Part shown: positions 51,686 to 62,102 of the stretch, one piece after another | Numbering within the stretch: position 1 is the stretch's first letter | Layout: each line of letters starts with the position of its first letter | Assembly: GCA_019459185.1 (NCBI GenBank) | Contig: JAIBEO010000217.1 | Location: 19,405 to 83,404, forward strand | Length of the DNA: 64,000 nucleotides | Reading direction: 5' to 3' | Origin: Rhizobium sp. | GTDB lineage: Bacteria > Pseudomonadota > Gammaproteobacteria > Xanthomonadales > Xanthomonadaceae | The notes under the pieces: model-generated | The model's input: only the letters and a program-made list of their open reading frames with translations | Told to the model about the DNA's origin: nothing | Database searches by the model: none | Position numbers and translations under genes: made by a program

Positions 51686-52582
51686 ATGAGCACGAACGAC
51701 CACGACCCCATCACCACCCAGCTGACGATGCTCAGCGGCGGCCCGCGCCGCAGCGGCCCGCGCTCGGCCTGCGTGGTGGTGATCCACGGCGAGGGCCTGG
51801 GCAAGCGCGCCGACCTCGAGGACCGGCCGGTCATCGTCGGCCGCTCGCAGGAAGCCGACCTGCACATCCCGCACAAGTCGGTCTCGCGCCAGCATTGCCA
51901 GATCTGGCGCGACGGCGACGCCTACCGCATCCGCGACCTCGAGGCGACCAACCGCACCCGCGTCAACGACCTGCCGGTCACCGAAACCCTGCTCGCCGAC
52001 GGCGACCACATCACGCTCGGCGAATCGATCCTCAAGTTCATCAGCCACTCCAGCGTGGAGGCCCGCTACCACGAGGAGGTCTACCAGCTGGCCACGCACG
52101 ACGCGCTGACCGAGGTCTACAACCGCCGGCACTTCGTCGAACTGGTGGACAAGGAAATCGCACGCGCCACCCGCCACGGCCGGCCGCTGGTGATGTGCAT
52201 CATCGACGTGGACCTGTTCAAGCCGGTGAACGACAAGTACGGCCACATCGCCGGCGACGGCGTGCTGCGGCAGATGGCGGCCATCCTGCGCGGCTTCGTG
52301 CGCGGCGAAGACGTGGCCGCGCGCATCGGCGGCGAGGAATTCGCGGTGATGCTGCCCGAGGCCGGCCTGGACGACGCGTGCGCCTTCGCCGAACGCCTGC
52401 GCGAGGCCGTGGCCTCGGCCACCTTCGTGCTGGGCGGCGAACCGCAGCGGCTGACCATCAGCATCGGCATCTCCAGCCTGGCGCCGGGGCGCGGCGACCG
52501 CAGCGCGCTGATGAAGGCGGCCGACGCCGCCCTCTACCGGGCCAAGGACGAAGGCCGCAACCGCGTCTGCGTCGAGGCTTGA
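51686..52582 (+). CDS. FHA-GGDEF diguanylate cyclase
   Basis: A cytoplasmic protein of 298 residues. An FHA phosphothreonine-binding domain (about 28-115) has GRSQEADLHIPHKSVSRQH and N-R-T-R-V-N. It is followed by a GGDEF domain (about 135-298) with GGEEF at 215-219 and the RxxD inhibitory site RGED at 206-209. It should make cyclic di-GMP and be fed back by it. The divergent neighbour is a Ser/Thr kinase, about 100 bases away, which may supply the phosphorylated partner for the FHA domain; that link is inferred. Confidence 0.9.
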   Translation: MSTNDHDPITTQLTMLSGGPRRSGPRSACVVVIHGEGLGKRADLEDRPVIVGRSQEADLHIPHKSVSRQHCQIWRDGDAYRIRDLEATNRTRVNDLPVTETLLADGDHITLGESILKFISHSSVEARYHEEVYQLATHDALTEVYNRRHFVELVDKEIARATRHGRPLVMCIIDVDLFKPVNDKYGHIAGDGVLRQMAAILRGFVRGEDVAARIGGEEFAVMLPEAGLDDACAFAERLREAVASATFVLGGEPQRLTISIGISSLAPGRGDRSALMKAADAALYRAKDEGRNRVCVEA

Positions 52583-52589
52583 GGCGGGC

Positions 52590-53828
52590 TCAGCCGGCGT
52601 CGCGGGCGGCGTAGCGGCGCGCGACGTAGTCGTCGATCACGCCCAGGAATTCGTCGGCGATGCCTTCGCCGCGCAGGGTCATGGCCTTCTCGCCGTCGAT
52701 GAACACCGGCGCCGAGGGCGCCTCGCCCGTGCCCGGCAGCGAAATGCCGATGTCAGCGTGGCGCGATTCGCCCGGGCCGTTGACCACGCAGCCCATCACC
52801 GCCAACGACAGCTTCTCGACGCCCGGGTACTTGAGCTTCCACACCGGCATCTGGCCGCGCACGTGCTCCTGCACCTTTTGCGCCAGCACCTGGAAGAATT
52901 CGCTGGTGGTGCGGCCGCAGCCCGGGCAGGCGGTAACCAGCGGCGTGAACGCGCGCAGGCCCAGGGTCTGCAGCAGTTCCTGCGCCACCACCACTTCCTG
53001 GGTGCGCGATGCGCCCGGCTCGGGCGTGAGCGAGATGCGGATGGTGTCGCCGATGCCTTCCTGCATCAGCACCGCCAGCGCCGCCGCCGAGGCGACGATG
53101 CCCTTGCTGCCCATGCCGGCCTCGGTGAGACCCAGGTGCAGCGCGAAGTCGGAGCGGCTGGCCAGGTCGCGATAGACCGCGATCAGTTCCTGCACGCCGC
53201 TGACCTTGGCCGACAGCACGATGCGCTCGCGCGACAGGCCGATCTCCACGGCACGCTCGGCCGATTCCAGCGCCGACACCACCAGCGCCTCGCGCAGCAC
53301 GCGGGAGGCCTCCCAGGGTTCGGCGCGGGCGGCGTTTTCGTCCATCAGGCGCGCGGCCAGGGCCTGGTCCAGCGAGCCCCAGTTCACGCCGATGCGCACC
53401 GGCTTGCCGAACTCGATGGCCTTCTCGACGATGGCCGCGAACTGGGTGTCGCGCTTCTTGCCGAAGCCGACGTTGCCGGGGTTGATGCGGTACTTGGCCA
53501 GCGCCTCGGCGCAGGCCGGCTCGGCGGCCAGCAGGCGGTCGCCGTTGTAGTGGAAGTCGCCGACGATGGGCACCGGCACGTTCATCATGTCGAGCTTGTC
53601 GCGGATGCGTGGCACCGCGGCGGCGGATTCGGGGTTGTTCACCGTCACGCGCACCAGTTCGGAGCCGGCGCGCCAGAGTTCGGCCACCTGCTTCACGGTG
53701 GCGCCGATGTCGGCGGTGTCGGTGTTGGTCATCGACTGCACCACCACCGGCGCGCCGCCGCCGATGCGCACCTTGCCCACGTCGACGCCGCGGGTGGCGC
53801 GCCGGGGCTGGGCCTTGGCCTCGCTCAT
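52590..53828 (-). CDS. ispG: 4-hydroxy-3-methylbut-2-enyl diphosphate synthase
   Basis: Iron-sulfur enzyme of the MEP isoprenoid pathway, 412 residues. [13 protein letters not shown] and GVNWGSLD are in the TIM barrel; the 4Fe-4S ligands are CPGC and the cysteine in [10 protein letters not shown] near the end. Its start overlaps the stop of the upstream gene by four bases. Confidence 0.95.
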   Translation of the reverse strand: MSEAKAQPRRATRGVDVGKVRIGGGAPVVVQSMTNTDTADIGATVKQVAELWRAGSELVRVTVNNPESAAAVPRIRDKLDMMNVPVPIVGDFHYNGDRLLAAEPACAEALAKYRINPGNVGFGKKRDTQFAAIVEKAIEFGKPVRIGVNWGSLDQALAARLMDENAARAEPWEASRVLREALVVSALESAERAVEIGLSRERIVLSAKVSGVQELIAVYRDLASRSDFALHLGLTEAGMGSKGIVASAAALAVLMQEGIGDTIRISLTPEPGASRTQEVVVAQELLQTLGLRAFTPLVTACPGCGRTTSEFFQVLAQKVQEHVRGQMPVWKLKYPGVEKLSLAVMGCVVNGPGESRHADIGISLPGTGEAPSAPVFIDGEKAMTLRGEGIADEFLGVIDDYVARRYAARDAG

Positions 53829-55474
53829 GCCGCCTCCCCTTCCGCGGCCGCGCGGCGTTCACCCAGCAGCACGTAGTCGCCGGCGTTGAGCAGCACCTCC
53901 ACGTCCTCGAGCAGGTCGGGGCCGCGGGCGCCGACTTCGGGGATATAGCGGGAAGCGTCGTGGATGACCTCGACCCGGCTGCCGGCGTCGATGGCCGCGC
54001 CGCAGACGAAGCAGCGGCCGCCGGCGCCGTCGATGGGGAAAACTTCCACCGCGCGGTGCACCTGGCGGCTGCCGCCGTCGGCGCTGACCACGCGCAGGGC
54101 GACGGCGCTGGAGCGACGGGAAATCAGCTCGACGCCCGCCGACAGGCTGCCGTCGGGTTCGTAGCGCAGCCAGCGCATCACGCCGACCATCCAGGCCAGC
54201 TCCTCGCCCTGTTCGCCGAAGCCCAGGCCCACCAGTTCGCCGACGCGGGCGCGGGCCTGTTCGGCGCTGTCCCAGGCCATGCGGTAGCCGCCCAGGCTCT
54301 GGTCGAGCACCTTGGCGGTGAAACGCGGCACGCGGGTCATGGCGGCGGCGCCCTGGGTCCAGGCCGCGCCGGCGATCACGTGCACCGTGCCCTGCGCCGA
54401 CTGGCGCATGAAGGTGTCGAAGTCGCGCTGGCCGGCCAGCAGGTAGTGCAGGCCGCTCAGGCCCAGTACGGTGTCGAGCGAATGCCCGGCGGGCAGGCGC
54501 ACCAGGCCGCGCGCGGCCATCTGGCCGAAAGCGCGGCGCAGTCGGATCAGCAGGTCGTTGCCGACGCGCACGCCGAAACCGGCGGCCGGCGACAATTCGG
54601 CCTGGCCGTCGCGCACGCGCCCGAGCGCGCGCTCGACGTCGTCGCTGAAGGCGCGCAGGTCGAGCCACAGCGCATGCGATTCATCGCCGGCACCGGCACC
54701 CGGGCCGCGGTCGGCGTCTTCGGGCACGACGGGCGCGATGCCCTCGGGCTGGCGGTCGAGCAGCGCGCAGCGCGCGGCGTAACCGCGGGTCAGCGGCCAC
54801 ATCGTGTCCTGCTCGGCCTGGGCGAAGGCATAGGGGTTCACCGAGGCCATCAGCAGGGACTGCACATAGATCGTCTGCACGTCCTGGGCGGCGCCCGCGG
54901 CCTTGTCCTCGCAGCTCTTGCGCTCGAGCTTGAGCGAGGAGGCGAACCGGTGCAGGCGGTGCAGGCCCTGCCAGGCGCCGGCCGGCGCCGGGCGGTACAC
55001 GCGCCAGGCCAGGGCCAACGCGCGCGAGTGGTGCCAGGTGGCGCGCACCAGCGCCTGCAGCACCGCGCCGCCGCGCAGGAACGGCACCGAACCGGCCGGC
55101 GCGCACAGTTCGCAGGCGGCCTGCCGATAGCCCACCGCCAGGTGCATGTGCAGGGTTTCGGCCACCGTGGCCGCGCGCGCCTTGTCGGGCGGCAGCGGCA
55201 ACGGGCTGCCGGAGAACTGGCGCTCGAGCAGGGTGATCGCTTCCAGGGTGGCGTCGCGCAGTTCCTCCAGCGCGGCCAGGCGCTGGCCGCCCTCAAGCTT
55301 CTGGCCCAGCAGGCCGGCCAGCGCACGGGAGATTTCCTGCTCGGCCGCCTGCGGATTGGCGCGGGGCAGCGCGGCGACCCAGGCTTTCACCTTCTTCGGG
55401 TCGGCCGGGAAAGGCGCGGCGCCCCCGGTGGCGGGCGGCAGGTCCTGGCACAGGCGGCGGTAGCTTTCGCTCAT
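53825..55474 (-). CDS. uncharacterised protein with C-terminal PilZ-like domain
   Basis: A soluble protein of 549 residues. The first about 400 are mostly helical and of no family I can name. The last about 110 ([31 protein letters not shown] and later KVIHDASRY-like beta strands) look like a PilZ/beta-barrel domain, and a CFVCG motif stands near the end. If so, it could bind cyclic di-GMP, in line with the several GGDEF genes around it. The classical RxxxR arginines are not clear, so the assignment is tentative. It is co-transcribed with ispG through a four-base overlap. Confidence 0.65.
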   Translation of the reverse strand: MSESYRRLCQDLPPATGGAAPFPADPKKVKAWVAALPRANPQAAEQEISRALAGLLGQKLEGGQRLAALEELRDATLEAITLLERQFSGSPLPLPPDKARAATVAETLHMHLAVGYRQAACELCAPAGSVPFLRGGAVLQALVRATWHHSRALALAWRVYRPAPAGAWQGLHRLHRFASSLKLERKSCEDKAAGAAQDVQTIYVQSLLMASVNPYAFAQAEQDTMWPLTRGYAARCALLDRQPEGIAPVVPEDADRGPGAGAGDESHALWLDLRAFSDDVERALGRVRDGQAELSPAAGFGVRVGNDLLIRLRRAFGQMAARGLVRLPAGHSLDTVLGLSGLHYLLAGQRDFDTFMRQSAQGTVHVIAGAAWTQGAAAMTRVPRFTAKVLDQSLGGYRMAWDSAEQARARVGELVGLGFGEQGEELAWMVGVMRWLRYEPDGSLSAGVELISRRSSAVALRVVSADGGSRQVHRAVEVFPIDGAGGRCFVCGAAIDAGSRVEVIHDASRYIPEVGARGPDLLEDVEVLLNAGDYVLLGERRAAAEGEAA

Positions 55475-55576
55475 TCGGGGTCCTCGCGAGGGGAACAGTT
55501 TAGACCGGGGCGCGGCCCCGCCCCACCCCCGGCCAACGGGCCAAGGTATCCTGTCGGGCCGCCCCCGGCCTGATCC

Positions 55577-56923
55577 ATGTCCTCCCTAGCCCGCGAACGC
55601 CAGGTCCTGCGCCCGTCCCAGCTCAATGCGCTGGCGCGCGACCTGCTGGAAGGCAGCTTTCCGCAGGTCTGGGTCGAGGGTGAAATCAGCAACTTCTCGC
55701 GGCCGGCTTCGGGGCACGCCTATTTCACGCTCAAGGACGACCGCGCCCAGGTGCGCTGCGCCCTGTTCCGCCAGAACGCCCAGCGCCTGCGCTTCGCCCC
55801 GCGCGACGGCCTGCAGGTGCTGGCCCGCGGCCGGCTGACCCTGTACGAAGCGCGCGGCGACTACCAGCTGGTGCTCGAGCACATGGAAGAAGCCGGCGAA
55901 GGCGCGCTGCGCCGGGCCTTCGAGGAGCTCAAGGCGAAGCTGGCCGCCGAAGGCCTGTTCGACGCGGCGCGCAAGCGCCCCCTGCCCGCCTTCCCGCGGC
56001 GGCTGGGCGTGATCACCTCGCCGCGCGGCGCCGCCGTGCGCGACGTGCTGAGCGTGCTGGGCCGGCGCTTCCCGCTGCTCGAGGCCGAGGTGCTGCCGGT
56101 GCCCGTGCAGGGCGACGGCGCCGCCGCCCAGATCCTGGACATGCTGCGCCGCGCCGGCGCCAGCGGCCGCTACGACCTGCTGCTGCTCACCCGCGGCGGC
56201 GGTTCGCTCGAAGACCTGTGGGCCTTCAACGACGAGGCCCTGGCGCGCGCCATCGCCGCCTCGCCGGTGCCGGTGGTGGCCGCCATCGGCCACGAGGTGG
56301 ACGTGAGCCTGGCCGACTTCGCGGCCGACCTGCGCGCGCCCACGCCCTCGGCCGCCGCCGAACTATTGGCGCCCGACGGCGCCGCGCTGCAGGCGCGGCT
56401 GCGCCGGGCGCGGCAGCAGTTGACCGCGCTGGCCGCGCGACGGCAGGCCGCGGCCGCGCAGCGCGCCGACCAGGCGTTCCTGAAGCTGCAGGCGCTGCGC
56501 CCGCAGCTCCGGCTCGAGCGCGGCCGCAGCCGCCTGGCCGAACTGCGCCGGCGCCTGGAGCAGGCGCAACAGGCCCCGCTGGCACGCCGCGCCGAGCGCC
56601 TGGCGCGCCTTTTGCGCCGACTGGACCAGGCCCACCCGCGCCGCCGCCTGCAGGAACACCACCACCACCTGGCGCTGCTGCAGCGCAGCCTGGCCGCCCT
56701 GCCCGCCCGCCTGCTCGAACCGCGCCGCCTGCACCTGCGCGGACTGGCCCGCGCGCTGGAGGGCGTGAGCCCCCTGGCCACCCTGGGCCGCGGTTACGCC
56801 ATCGTGCAGCGGGAAGACGGACGCGTCGTGCGCGGACCGGCCGACGCCGCGCCGGGCGAACGCGTCACCGCCCGCTTGGCTGAGGGCCGGCTGCGGCTGC
56901 GGGTCGAGCCCGACGCCAGCTAG
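55577..56923 (+). CDS. xseA: exodeoxyribonuclease VII large subunit
   Basis: A protein of 448 residues. An N-terminal OB-fold domain ([28 protein letters not shown]) leads into the catalytic core with [32 protein letters not shown] and [13 protein letters not shown], then a long coiled coil of Arg/Leu-rich repeats. It degrades single-stranded DNA with the small subunit XseB, which is not nearby. Its stop shares the palindrome CTAG with the stop of the opposite gene. Confidence 0.95.
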   Translation: MSSLARERQVLRPSQLNALARDLLEGSFPQVWVEGEISNFSRPASGHAYFTLKDDRAQVRCALFRQNAQRLRFAPRDGLQVLARGRLTLYEARGDYQLVLEHMEEAGEGALRRAFEELKAKLAAEGLFDAARKRPLPAFPRRLGVITSPRGAAVRDVLSVLGRRFPLLEAEVLPVPVQGDGAAAQILDMLRRAGASGRYDLLLLTRGGGSLEDLWAFNDEALARAIAASPVPVVAAIGHEVDVSLADFAADLRAPTPSAAAELLAPDGAALQARLRRARQQLTALAARRQAAAAQRADQAFLKLQALRPQLRLERGRSRLAELRRRLEQAQQAPLARRAERLARLLRRLDQAHPRRRLQEHHHHLALLQRSLAALPARLLEPRRLHLRGLARALEGVSPLATLGRGYAIVQREDGRVVRGPADAAPGERVTARLAEGRLRLRVEPDAS

Positions 56924-58383
56924 TCGGCGTCCAGGATCGCAGGCGCGCGCCCCAGGGCCACCGGACCGGCGAACTCCACGCCCTCGGCACGGCCGTTCTT
57001 GGCCCGGTACATGGCCTCGTCGGCCTTGCGCAGCAGGCCCTCGGATTCATCGCCATCCTCGGGGAAACGGGCGATGCCGATGCTCGCACCCACCACCACC
57101 CAGTGGCCTTCGATCGGCACCGGCCGGCTGATCGCCGCCTGCACCCGCATGGCCACGGCGCGCAGCCAGTCCTCGCCGGTGCTGTCGTCGGTGCCGACGA
57201 TGACCAGGAACTCGTCGCCGCCCATGCGCGCCACCACGTCGCCGGGGCGCACCGATTCGCTCAGGCGCCGGCCGATCTCGGCCAGCAGGCGATCGCCGGC
57301 GGCGTGGCCGTAGGTGTCGTTCACCGGCTTGAAGCCGTCGAGGTCGAAGGACAGCAGCGCGAAGCCACCGTCGCCGCGCTTGCCGCGGGCGATGCGCCGC
57401 GCCAGTTGCTGCAGCGCCCAGCGGCGGTTGGGCAGGTTGGTCAGCGAATCCATGCCAGCCAGCCGGCGGATGCGCTGGCGGTCGTGCAGGATGCGCGCCG
57501 TGGCCAGCGCGGCCAGCAGGCTCAGGCCCACGCGGAACGGGAAACCCGGCGTGCTCCACCACGGGCGGGCATCCCAGCCCTCCTTCGGCACGGCCGAGAT
57601 GAGCCAGCTGCCACCGGGCAGGAAGGCCGGCACGCGCACCGCCTTCGCTTCCCGCGACAGGCGCGGCCCACGCACGATGTCGCCGCCGGGGCCGGAGGCG
57701 TCGCGGCCGACGATGCTCAGCACCAGCTCCTTTTCCAGGGCGCGGATGCCGGCGTTGCGCAGCATCAGGTCGTAATCGAGCGTCAGGCTGACGGCGCCCC
57801 AGAGCCGCTGCACGCCGTCGCGGTCCACCCAGCGCGGGATGCGCACCGCCAGCGCCTGGCCACCCTGGCGCAGTTCGAAGGGGCCGGCCAGCACCGGGCC
57901 GTCCTGGCTGATGGCGCGCAGCATGGCCGCCTTCTGGATCGGGTCGTTGAGCAGGTCCAGCCCCAGCGCCGCCTCGTTGCCCGCGCGCGGGTGCACGGCG
58001 CTGATGACGAAGCCCGGCGCCAGGCTGAAATTGAGGATCTGCGGCTGGCCGCGGCTCAGCTCCTCGGCGAGCTGCGCGAACTCTTCCTGCGACAGGCCCT
58101 CGTGGCGCACCACCTGCACGGCCAGGCCGCTCACCAGGCCGACGCTGCGGTAGATCTCGGTCTCGAGCCGGGCGCGGAAATCCGACAGGTCGCGCTGCAC
58201 CTGGGCCTGGCGTTCGCTGAAGTAGCGCTCGCGCTCGAGCTGGGCCGCGTTGATGCTGAAATACAGGCCCGCCAGCAGCACCGCCAGGCCGATGAGCAGG
58301 TGCCGGCCGGGCCTCAGCCAGCCGCCGGCAGGATCGGCGGCTTCGGCGCCGAGCGGTTCGTCATTGGCACGGCGGGAGGCCAT
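56920..58383 (-). CDS. membrane diguanylate cyclase with CHASE sensor domain
   Basis: A protein of 487 residues. One helix (about 28-45), a periplasmic CHASE-type domain (about 50-270, with [28 protein letters not shown]), a second helix (about 282-298) and a GGDEF domain. The active motif is GGDEF (388-392) and the inhibitory site is RPGD (379-382). It should make cyclic di-GMP in response to a small ligand. The start was placed at MASRRANDE, avoiding a longer frame that would overlap the divergent sigma factor. Confidence 0.9.
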   Translation of the reverse strand: MASRRANDEPLGAEAADPAGGWLRPGRHLLIGLAVLLAGLYFSINAAQLERERYFSERQAQVQRDLSDFRARLETEIYRSVGLVSGLAVQVVRHEGLSQEEFAQLAEELSRGQPQILNFSLAPGFVISAVHPRAGNEAALGLDLLNDPIQKAAMLRAISQDGPVLAGPFELRQGGQALAVRIPRWVDRDGVQRLWGAVSLTLDYDLMLRNAGIRALEKELVLSIVGRDASGPGGDIVRGPRLSREAKAVRVPAFLPGGSWLISAVPKEGWDARPWWSTPGFPFRVGLSLLAALATARILHDRQRIRRLAGMDSLTNLPNRRWALQQLARRIARGKRGDGGFALLSFDLDGFKPVNDTYGHAAGDRLLAEIGRRLSESVRPGDVVARMGGDEFLVIVGTDDSTGEDWLRAVAMRVQAAISRPVPIEGHWVVVGASIGIARFPEDGDESEGLLRKADEAMYRAKNGRAEGVEFAGPVALGRAPAILDAD

Positions 58384-58462
58384 GGGCGGCAATGTACAAC
58401 GCCGGCCCGCCGCCCGCCCGGGCGGCTTCTCGGGCGGCGTGAAAGCCCGTACGCTGGCGTTC

Positions 58463-59011
58463 ATGCAGGCGGAGCCCACCGACGAGGAGCTGATGCTGGC
58501 CTATGGGGCCGGCGACATCACCGCCTTCCAGCTGCTCTACGCCCGGCACCGCGTGTCGCTGTTCCGGCACCTCCAGCGCCAGCTGCGCGACGCCGCGCTG
58601 GCCGAGGAGTTTTTCCAGGACACCTGGCAGCGCGTCATCTCCGCGCGCGGCCGCTACCGGCCCGAGGCGAAATTCGCCACCTGGCTCTACCAGATCGCCA
58701 GCAACCGGGTCACCGACCACTGGCGCGCGAAATCGCACCGGCCCGACCCGCCGGCGAACGCCGACGAACTGACCGAGCGCCAGCCGGACCACGACACCCC
58801 GGAGCGCCGCCTGTCGGCCTTCGAGGAGCGCCGCCGCCTGCAGCTGGCGCTGGAGGAGCTGCCGCCCGAGCAGCGCGAGGCGGTGCTGCTGCGGCTCGAA
58901 CAGGAACTGAGCCTGGAGGAAATCGGCGAGATCACCGGCGTCGGCCGCGAGACGGTGAAATCACGCCTGCGCTATGCGATGGACAAACTGCGCGCGAGGC
59001 TGCGGCCATGA
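58463..59011 (+). CDS. ECF-type RNA polymerase sigma factor
   Basis: A protein of 182 residues with sigma region 2 (YGAGDITAFQLLYARHRVSLFRHL..FFQDTWQRVI, WLYQIASNRVTDHWR) and region 4 (LEELPPEQREAVLLRLEQELSLEEIGEITGVGRETVKSRLRYAMDKLR). It is followed by a VWA lipoprotein and an anti-sigma-like membrane protein, a gene order seen repeatedly in xanthomonads. Confidence 0.92.
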   Translation: MQAEPTDEELMLAYGAGDITAFQLLYARHRVSLFRHLQRQLRDAALAEEFFQDTWQRVISARGRYRPEAKFATWLYQIASNRVTDHWRAKSHRPDPPANADELTERQPDHDTPERRLSAFEERRRLQLALEELPPEQREAVLLRLEQELSLEEIGEITGVGRETVKSRLRYAMDKLRARLRP

Positions 59012-59076
59012 GCCACCGACCCCCGGCACGCCAGCGGCACGTTGACACCGGCGCCACCCCAACCCGGAGCCACGCC

Positions 59077-60753
59077 ATGCGCCATCTCGTCCTCAGCACC
59101 CTTTCCGTCGCCCTGCTCGCCGCCTGCGCGCACAAGGTCGCCGAAGAGCCCGCCGAACAATCCGCCGACGCCGCGCTTGAAAGCATCGAAGTCACCGGAA
59201 GCCGCGTCAACGAACAGGAGATGGCGCGCCTCAAGCACGCCGAAGTCGCCGCGGCGCCACCGATGGTCGGCATGCCGGCGCCGCTGCCGCCCCCGCCGCC
59301 GGCCTACGCCGAACCCAACACCGAGAACTACGCCGCCTTCGAGGACAACCGCGTCGTGCGCACCGCCGAACAGCCGGTGTCCACCTTCTCCATCGACGTC
59401 GACACCGGCAGCTACAGCAACGTGCGCCGCATGCTGTCCCGCGGCCAGCTGCCGCCGAAGGACGCCGTGCGGGTCGAGGAGATGATCAACTACTTCGACT
59501 ACGGCTACCCGGGCCCCGCCGACCGCGAACAACCCTTCCGCGTCACCACCGCGCTGGCGCCCGCGCCCTGGGACGGCAAGCGCGTGCTGATGCAGGTGGG
59601 CATCCAGGGCTACGACGTGGCGCGCGCGGAAATCCCGCCAGCCAACCTGGTATTCCTGGTCGACACCTCGGGTTCGATGGCCACGCCCGACAAGCTGCCG
59701 CTGCTCAAGGAAAGCCTCCGCCAGCTGGTGCCGCGCCTGCGCGCCCAGGACCGCGTCACGCTGGTGGTATACGCCGGCAGCGCCGGCCTCGTGCTGCCGC
59801 CGACGCCGGGCGACCGCCACGGCGAAATCCTCGACGCGCTCGGTCGGCTCGAAGCCGGCGGCTCCACCAATGGCGGCGAAGGCATCGACCTCGCGTACGC
59901 CATGGCGAAGCAGGCTTCCATCGAAAACGGCGTGAACCGCATCGTGCTGGCCACCGACGGCGACTTCAACGTCGGCATTTACGACCCGCGCGCGCTGGAA
60001 ACCAAGGTCGAGGACGGCCGCAAGGCGGGCATCGCGCTCACCACGCTCGGCTTCGGCGAAGGCAACTACAACGAGGCGCTGGCCGAAAAGCTGGCCGACG
60101 TGGGCGACGGCAACCACGCCTACATCGACACGCTGATGGAAGGCCGCAAGGTGCTGGTCGAGGAAATGAGCTCGACCCTGCTCACCATCGCCAGCGACGT
60201 GAAGATCCAGGTCGAGTTCAACCCGGCGCAGGTGGCCGAATACCGGCTGGTCGGCTACGAAAACCGCCAGCTCGCCCGCGAGGATTTCAACAACGACCAG
60301 GTCGATGCCGGCGAGATCGGCGCGGGCCACGACGTGACGGCGCTGTACGAGCTTTGCCTGGTCGGCGCCGGCTGCGAATCCAGCGATCCGCTGCGTTACG
60401 CCCCGGCCGATGCCACCGCGCCCGCCGGCGGGCCGGAACTGGCCTTCCTGAAGCTGCGTTACAAGCAGCCCGGCAACGAGCGCAGCGTGCTGATGGAGCG
60501 CCCCGTCACCCGCCGCGAGCTGCAGGCGCAGGTGCCGGAAAGCCTGCGTTTCGCCGCCGCCGTGGCCGCCTACGCCGACCTGCTGCGCGGCGGGCGTAAC
60601 ATGCAGGGCTTCGGATGGGACCAGGTGGAAGCGCTGGCGCGCGACGCGCGCGGCGACGACCCCTGGGGCTACCGCGGCGAGTTCCTGCGGCTGGTGTCGC
60701 AGGCGCGCAGCCTGTCCGCCGCCGCCACGCCCGCGCAGGTCAACGAGGAGTAA
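59077..60753 (+). CDS. VWA-domain lipoprotein (YfbK type)
   Basis: A protein of 558 residues. The lipoprotein signal ends at Cys17 (VALLAACAH). A Pro-rich linker (about 55-80) precedes a domain before VWA (TFSIDVDTGSYSNVRRML). The VWA domain begins at LVFLVDTSGS, with the metal-site DxSxS at 196-200. It is followed by the C-terminal DUF3520-type region (VTALYELCLVG, ELAFLKLRYKQP). Near the N-terminus IEVTGSRV (37-44) resembles the IVVTGSRI stretch seen in xanthomonad TonB-dependent receptors. It probably acts in envelope signalling together with the sigma factor upstream. Confidence 0.88.
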   Translation: MRHLVLSTLSVALLAACAHKVAEEPAEQSADAALESIEVTGSRVNEQEMARLKHAEVAAAPPMVGMPAPLPPPPPAYAEPNTENYAAFEDNRVVRTAEQPVSTFSIDVDTGSYSNVRRMLSRGQLPPKDAVRVEEMINYFDYGYPGPADREQPFRVTTALAPAPWDGKRVLMQVGIQGYDVARAEIPPANLVFLVDTSGSMATPDKLPLLKESLRQLVPRLRAQDRVTLVVYAGSAGLVLPPTPGDRHGEILDALGRLEAGGSTNGGEGIDLAYAMAKQASIENGVNRIVLATDGDFNVGIYDPRALETKVEDGRKAGIALTTLGFGEGNYNEALAEKLADVGDGNHAYIDTLMEGRKVLVEEMSSTLLTIASDVKIQVEFNPAQVAEYRLVGYENRQLAREDFNNDQVDAGEIGAGHDVTALYELCLVGAGCESSDPLRYAPADATAPAGGPELAFLKLRYKQPGNERSVLMERPVTRRELQAQVPESLRFAAAVAAYADLLRGGRNMQGFGWDQVEALARDARGDDPWGYRGEFLRLVSQARSLSAAATPAQVNEE

Positions 60754-60762
60754 GCCGCGCCG

Positions 60763-61500
60763 ATGAACACCCCGCAGGACCCGCGCCAGACCCCGCTCCA
60801 GGACGACGAAGCCGCCCTGGCCCGGGTGCTGCGCGCGCTGCCTGCGGGCGAACCATCGGCGCGGGTGGACGCGGCCATCCTGGCGGCCGCCACCGATGCG
60901 GTGGGGCCGCGCGAGAACGCGGCCCCTTCGCGCCGGCGCCTGCCGGCCTGGGCGCTGGGCACCGCCGCGGCCGCCGTGCTGGCCATCGGCGTCGGCCTGC
61001 AGCTGCGGCCAAGGCTCGCACCGGAAGCCCCGGTGGCGGCCGAAGCACCGGCGCTCATGCAGGAAACCGCCAAACCCGCCGCCAAGGCGGCCGAAGACAC
61101 GGCCGCTGCGCCGCCGGCGGAAGCGCCCGCCCTCGACCAGATCGTGGTCTCCGGCACGCGCATCACGCCCGAAGCCGTCGAGGCGCAGGAAGCCGAGCGC
61201 GCGGCCGACGCCGTGCAATCGCGCCGCCAGCGCGAAGCCAGCGCCGCCGCCCAGCGCACCGAAGTGCTGCTGGAAGAAGCCCCGGTGGCGGCGCCCGCCC
61301 CGCCTGCCGCCGCTCCGACGGCGGCCATCCTGCCGCCCGTGGACGAAGACGCCGCGCTGGATCCCGCGGCCTGGATCGAACGCATCCGCGAACGCGTTCG
61401 CCAGGGCGACACCGCCGGCGCCCGCGCCAGCCTCGCGCGCCTCATCAAGGCCCACCCCGGCACCGACATCCCGGCCGACCTGGCCCCGCTGCGGTCGTGA
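60763..61500 (+). CDS. anti-sigma-factor-like membrane protein
   Basis: A protein of 245 residues. A short cytoplasmic part (1-60) with DEAALARVLRALPAGEPSARVDAAIL is followed by one membrane helix (about 61-80) and an Ala/Pro/Glu-rich periplasmic part. This layout and its place behind an ECF sigma gene suggest an anti-sigma factor, though no zinc HxxxCxxC motif is present. The periplasmic part contains IVVSGTRI (127-134), matching the TonB-receptor-like stretch in the VWA lipoprotein before it. The C-terminal helix IRERVRQGDTAGARASLARLIKAHP is conserved in similar proteins. Confidence 0.72.
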   Translation: MNTPQDPRQTPLQDDEAALARVLRALPAGEPSARVDAAILAAATDAVGPRENAAPSRRRLPAWALGTAAAAVLAIGVGLQLRPRLAPEAPVAAEAPALMQETAKPAAKAAEDTAAAPPAEAPALDQIVVSGTRITPEAVEAQEAERAADAVQSRRQREASAAAQRTEVLLEEAPVAAPAPPAAAPTAAILPPVDEDAALDPAAWIERIRERVRQGDTAGARASLARLIKAHPGTDIPADLAPLRS

Positions 61501-62102
61501 CCGCGGGTTTCACGCTCGCCGGCCCGGCTTCGTTCGAACTCGAAGCCAAGCGCAGCCGCTTCCTCGCCCGCGCCCTGCCGGTGGACACGCCCGAGGCCGC
61601 ATTGGCCTTCCTGCGCGACATCGCCGACCCGCAGGCCACGCACAACTGCTGGGCCTACCGCATCGGCGGCCAGTACCGCTCTTCCGACGACGGTGAGCCC
61701 GGCGGCAGCGCCGGTCGCCCCATCCTGGCCGCCATCGAGGGCCAGGGCGTGGACCAGGTGATGGTGGTGGTGACGCGCTGGTACGGCGGCACCAACCTGG
61801 GCGTCGGCGGCCTGGTGCGCGCCTACGGCGGCGCCGCCGCGGAATGCCTGCGCACGGCGCCCAAACGTGCCATCGTCATCTGGTGCGAAGGCGAACTTGC
61901 CTGCGACTTCGCCTACTCCGGCGCCGCGCATGCCCTGCTCGACGGGCTGGGCGCCACAAAGCTCGCGGAATCCTTCGACGAGACCGGCCTGCGCTTGCGT
62001 TTCCGCCTGCCCGCCTCCAGCTATGACACGGTGGCGGCGCGCCTGCGCGACCTCAGCCGCGGCAGCGCCCGCCTGCATCGCATCGAAACGGAATCTCCAT
62101 GA
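61497..62102 (+). CDS. yigZ: YigZ/IMPACT-family protein
   Basis: A protein of 201 residues. The N-terminal IMPACT fold contains EAKRSRFLARALPV, HNCWAYRIG, SDDGEPGGSAGRPIL and VVVTRWYGGTNLGVGGLVRAYGGAA, all diagnostic. The C-terminal DUF1949 domain follows. It is thought to interact with nucleic acid or translation factors; the role is unsettled. It starts at GTG overlapping the previous stop, and its own end overlaps the ABC gene by four bases. Confidence 0.9.
   Translation: MTAGFTLAGPASFELEAKRSRFLARALPVDTPEAALAFLRDIADPQATHNCWAYRIGGQYRSSDDGEPGGSAGRPILAAIEGQGVDQVMVVVTRWYGGTNLGVGGLVRAYGGAAAECLRTAPKRAIVIWCEGELACDFAYSGAAHALLDGLGATKLAESFDETGLRLRFRLPASSYDTVAARLRDLSRGSARLHRIETESP

Noticed and set aside
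48851-52582. Very long plus-strand open frame (over 1200 codons) across the kinase gene
   Set aside because: It is antisense to a clear kinase gene and only its last part is the real FHA-GGDEF protein; GC-rich sequence gives few stop codons in this frame.
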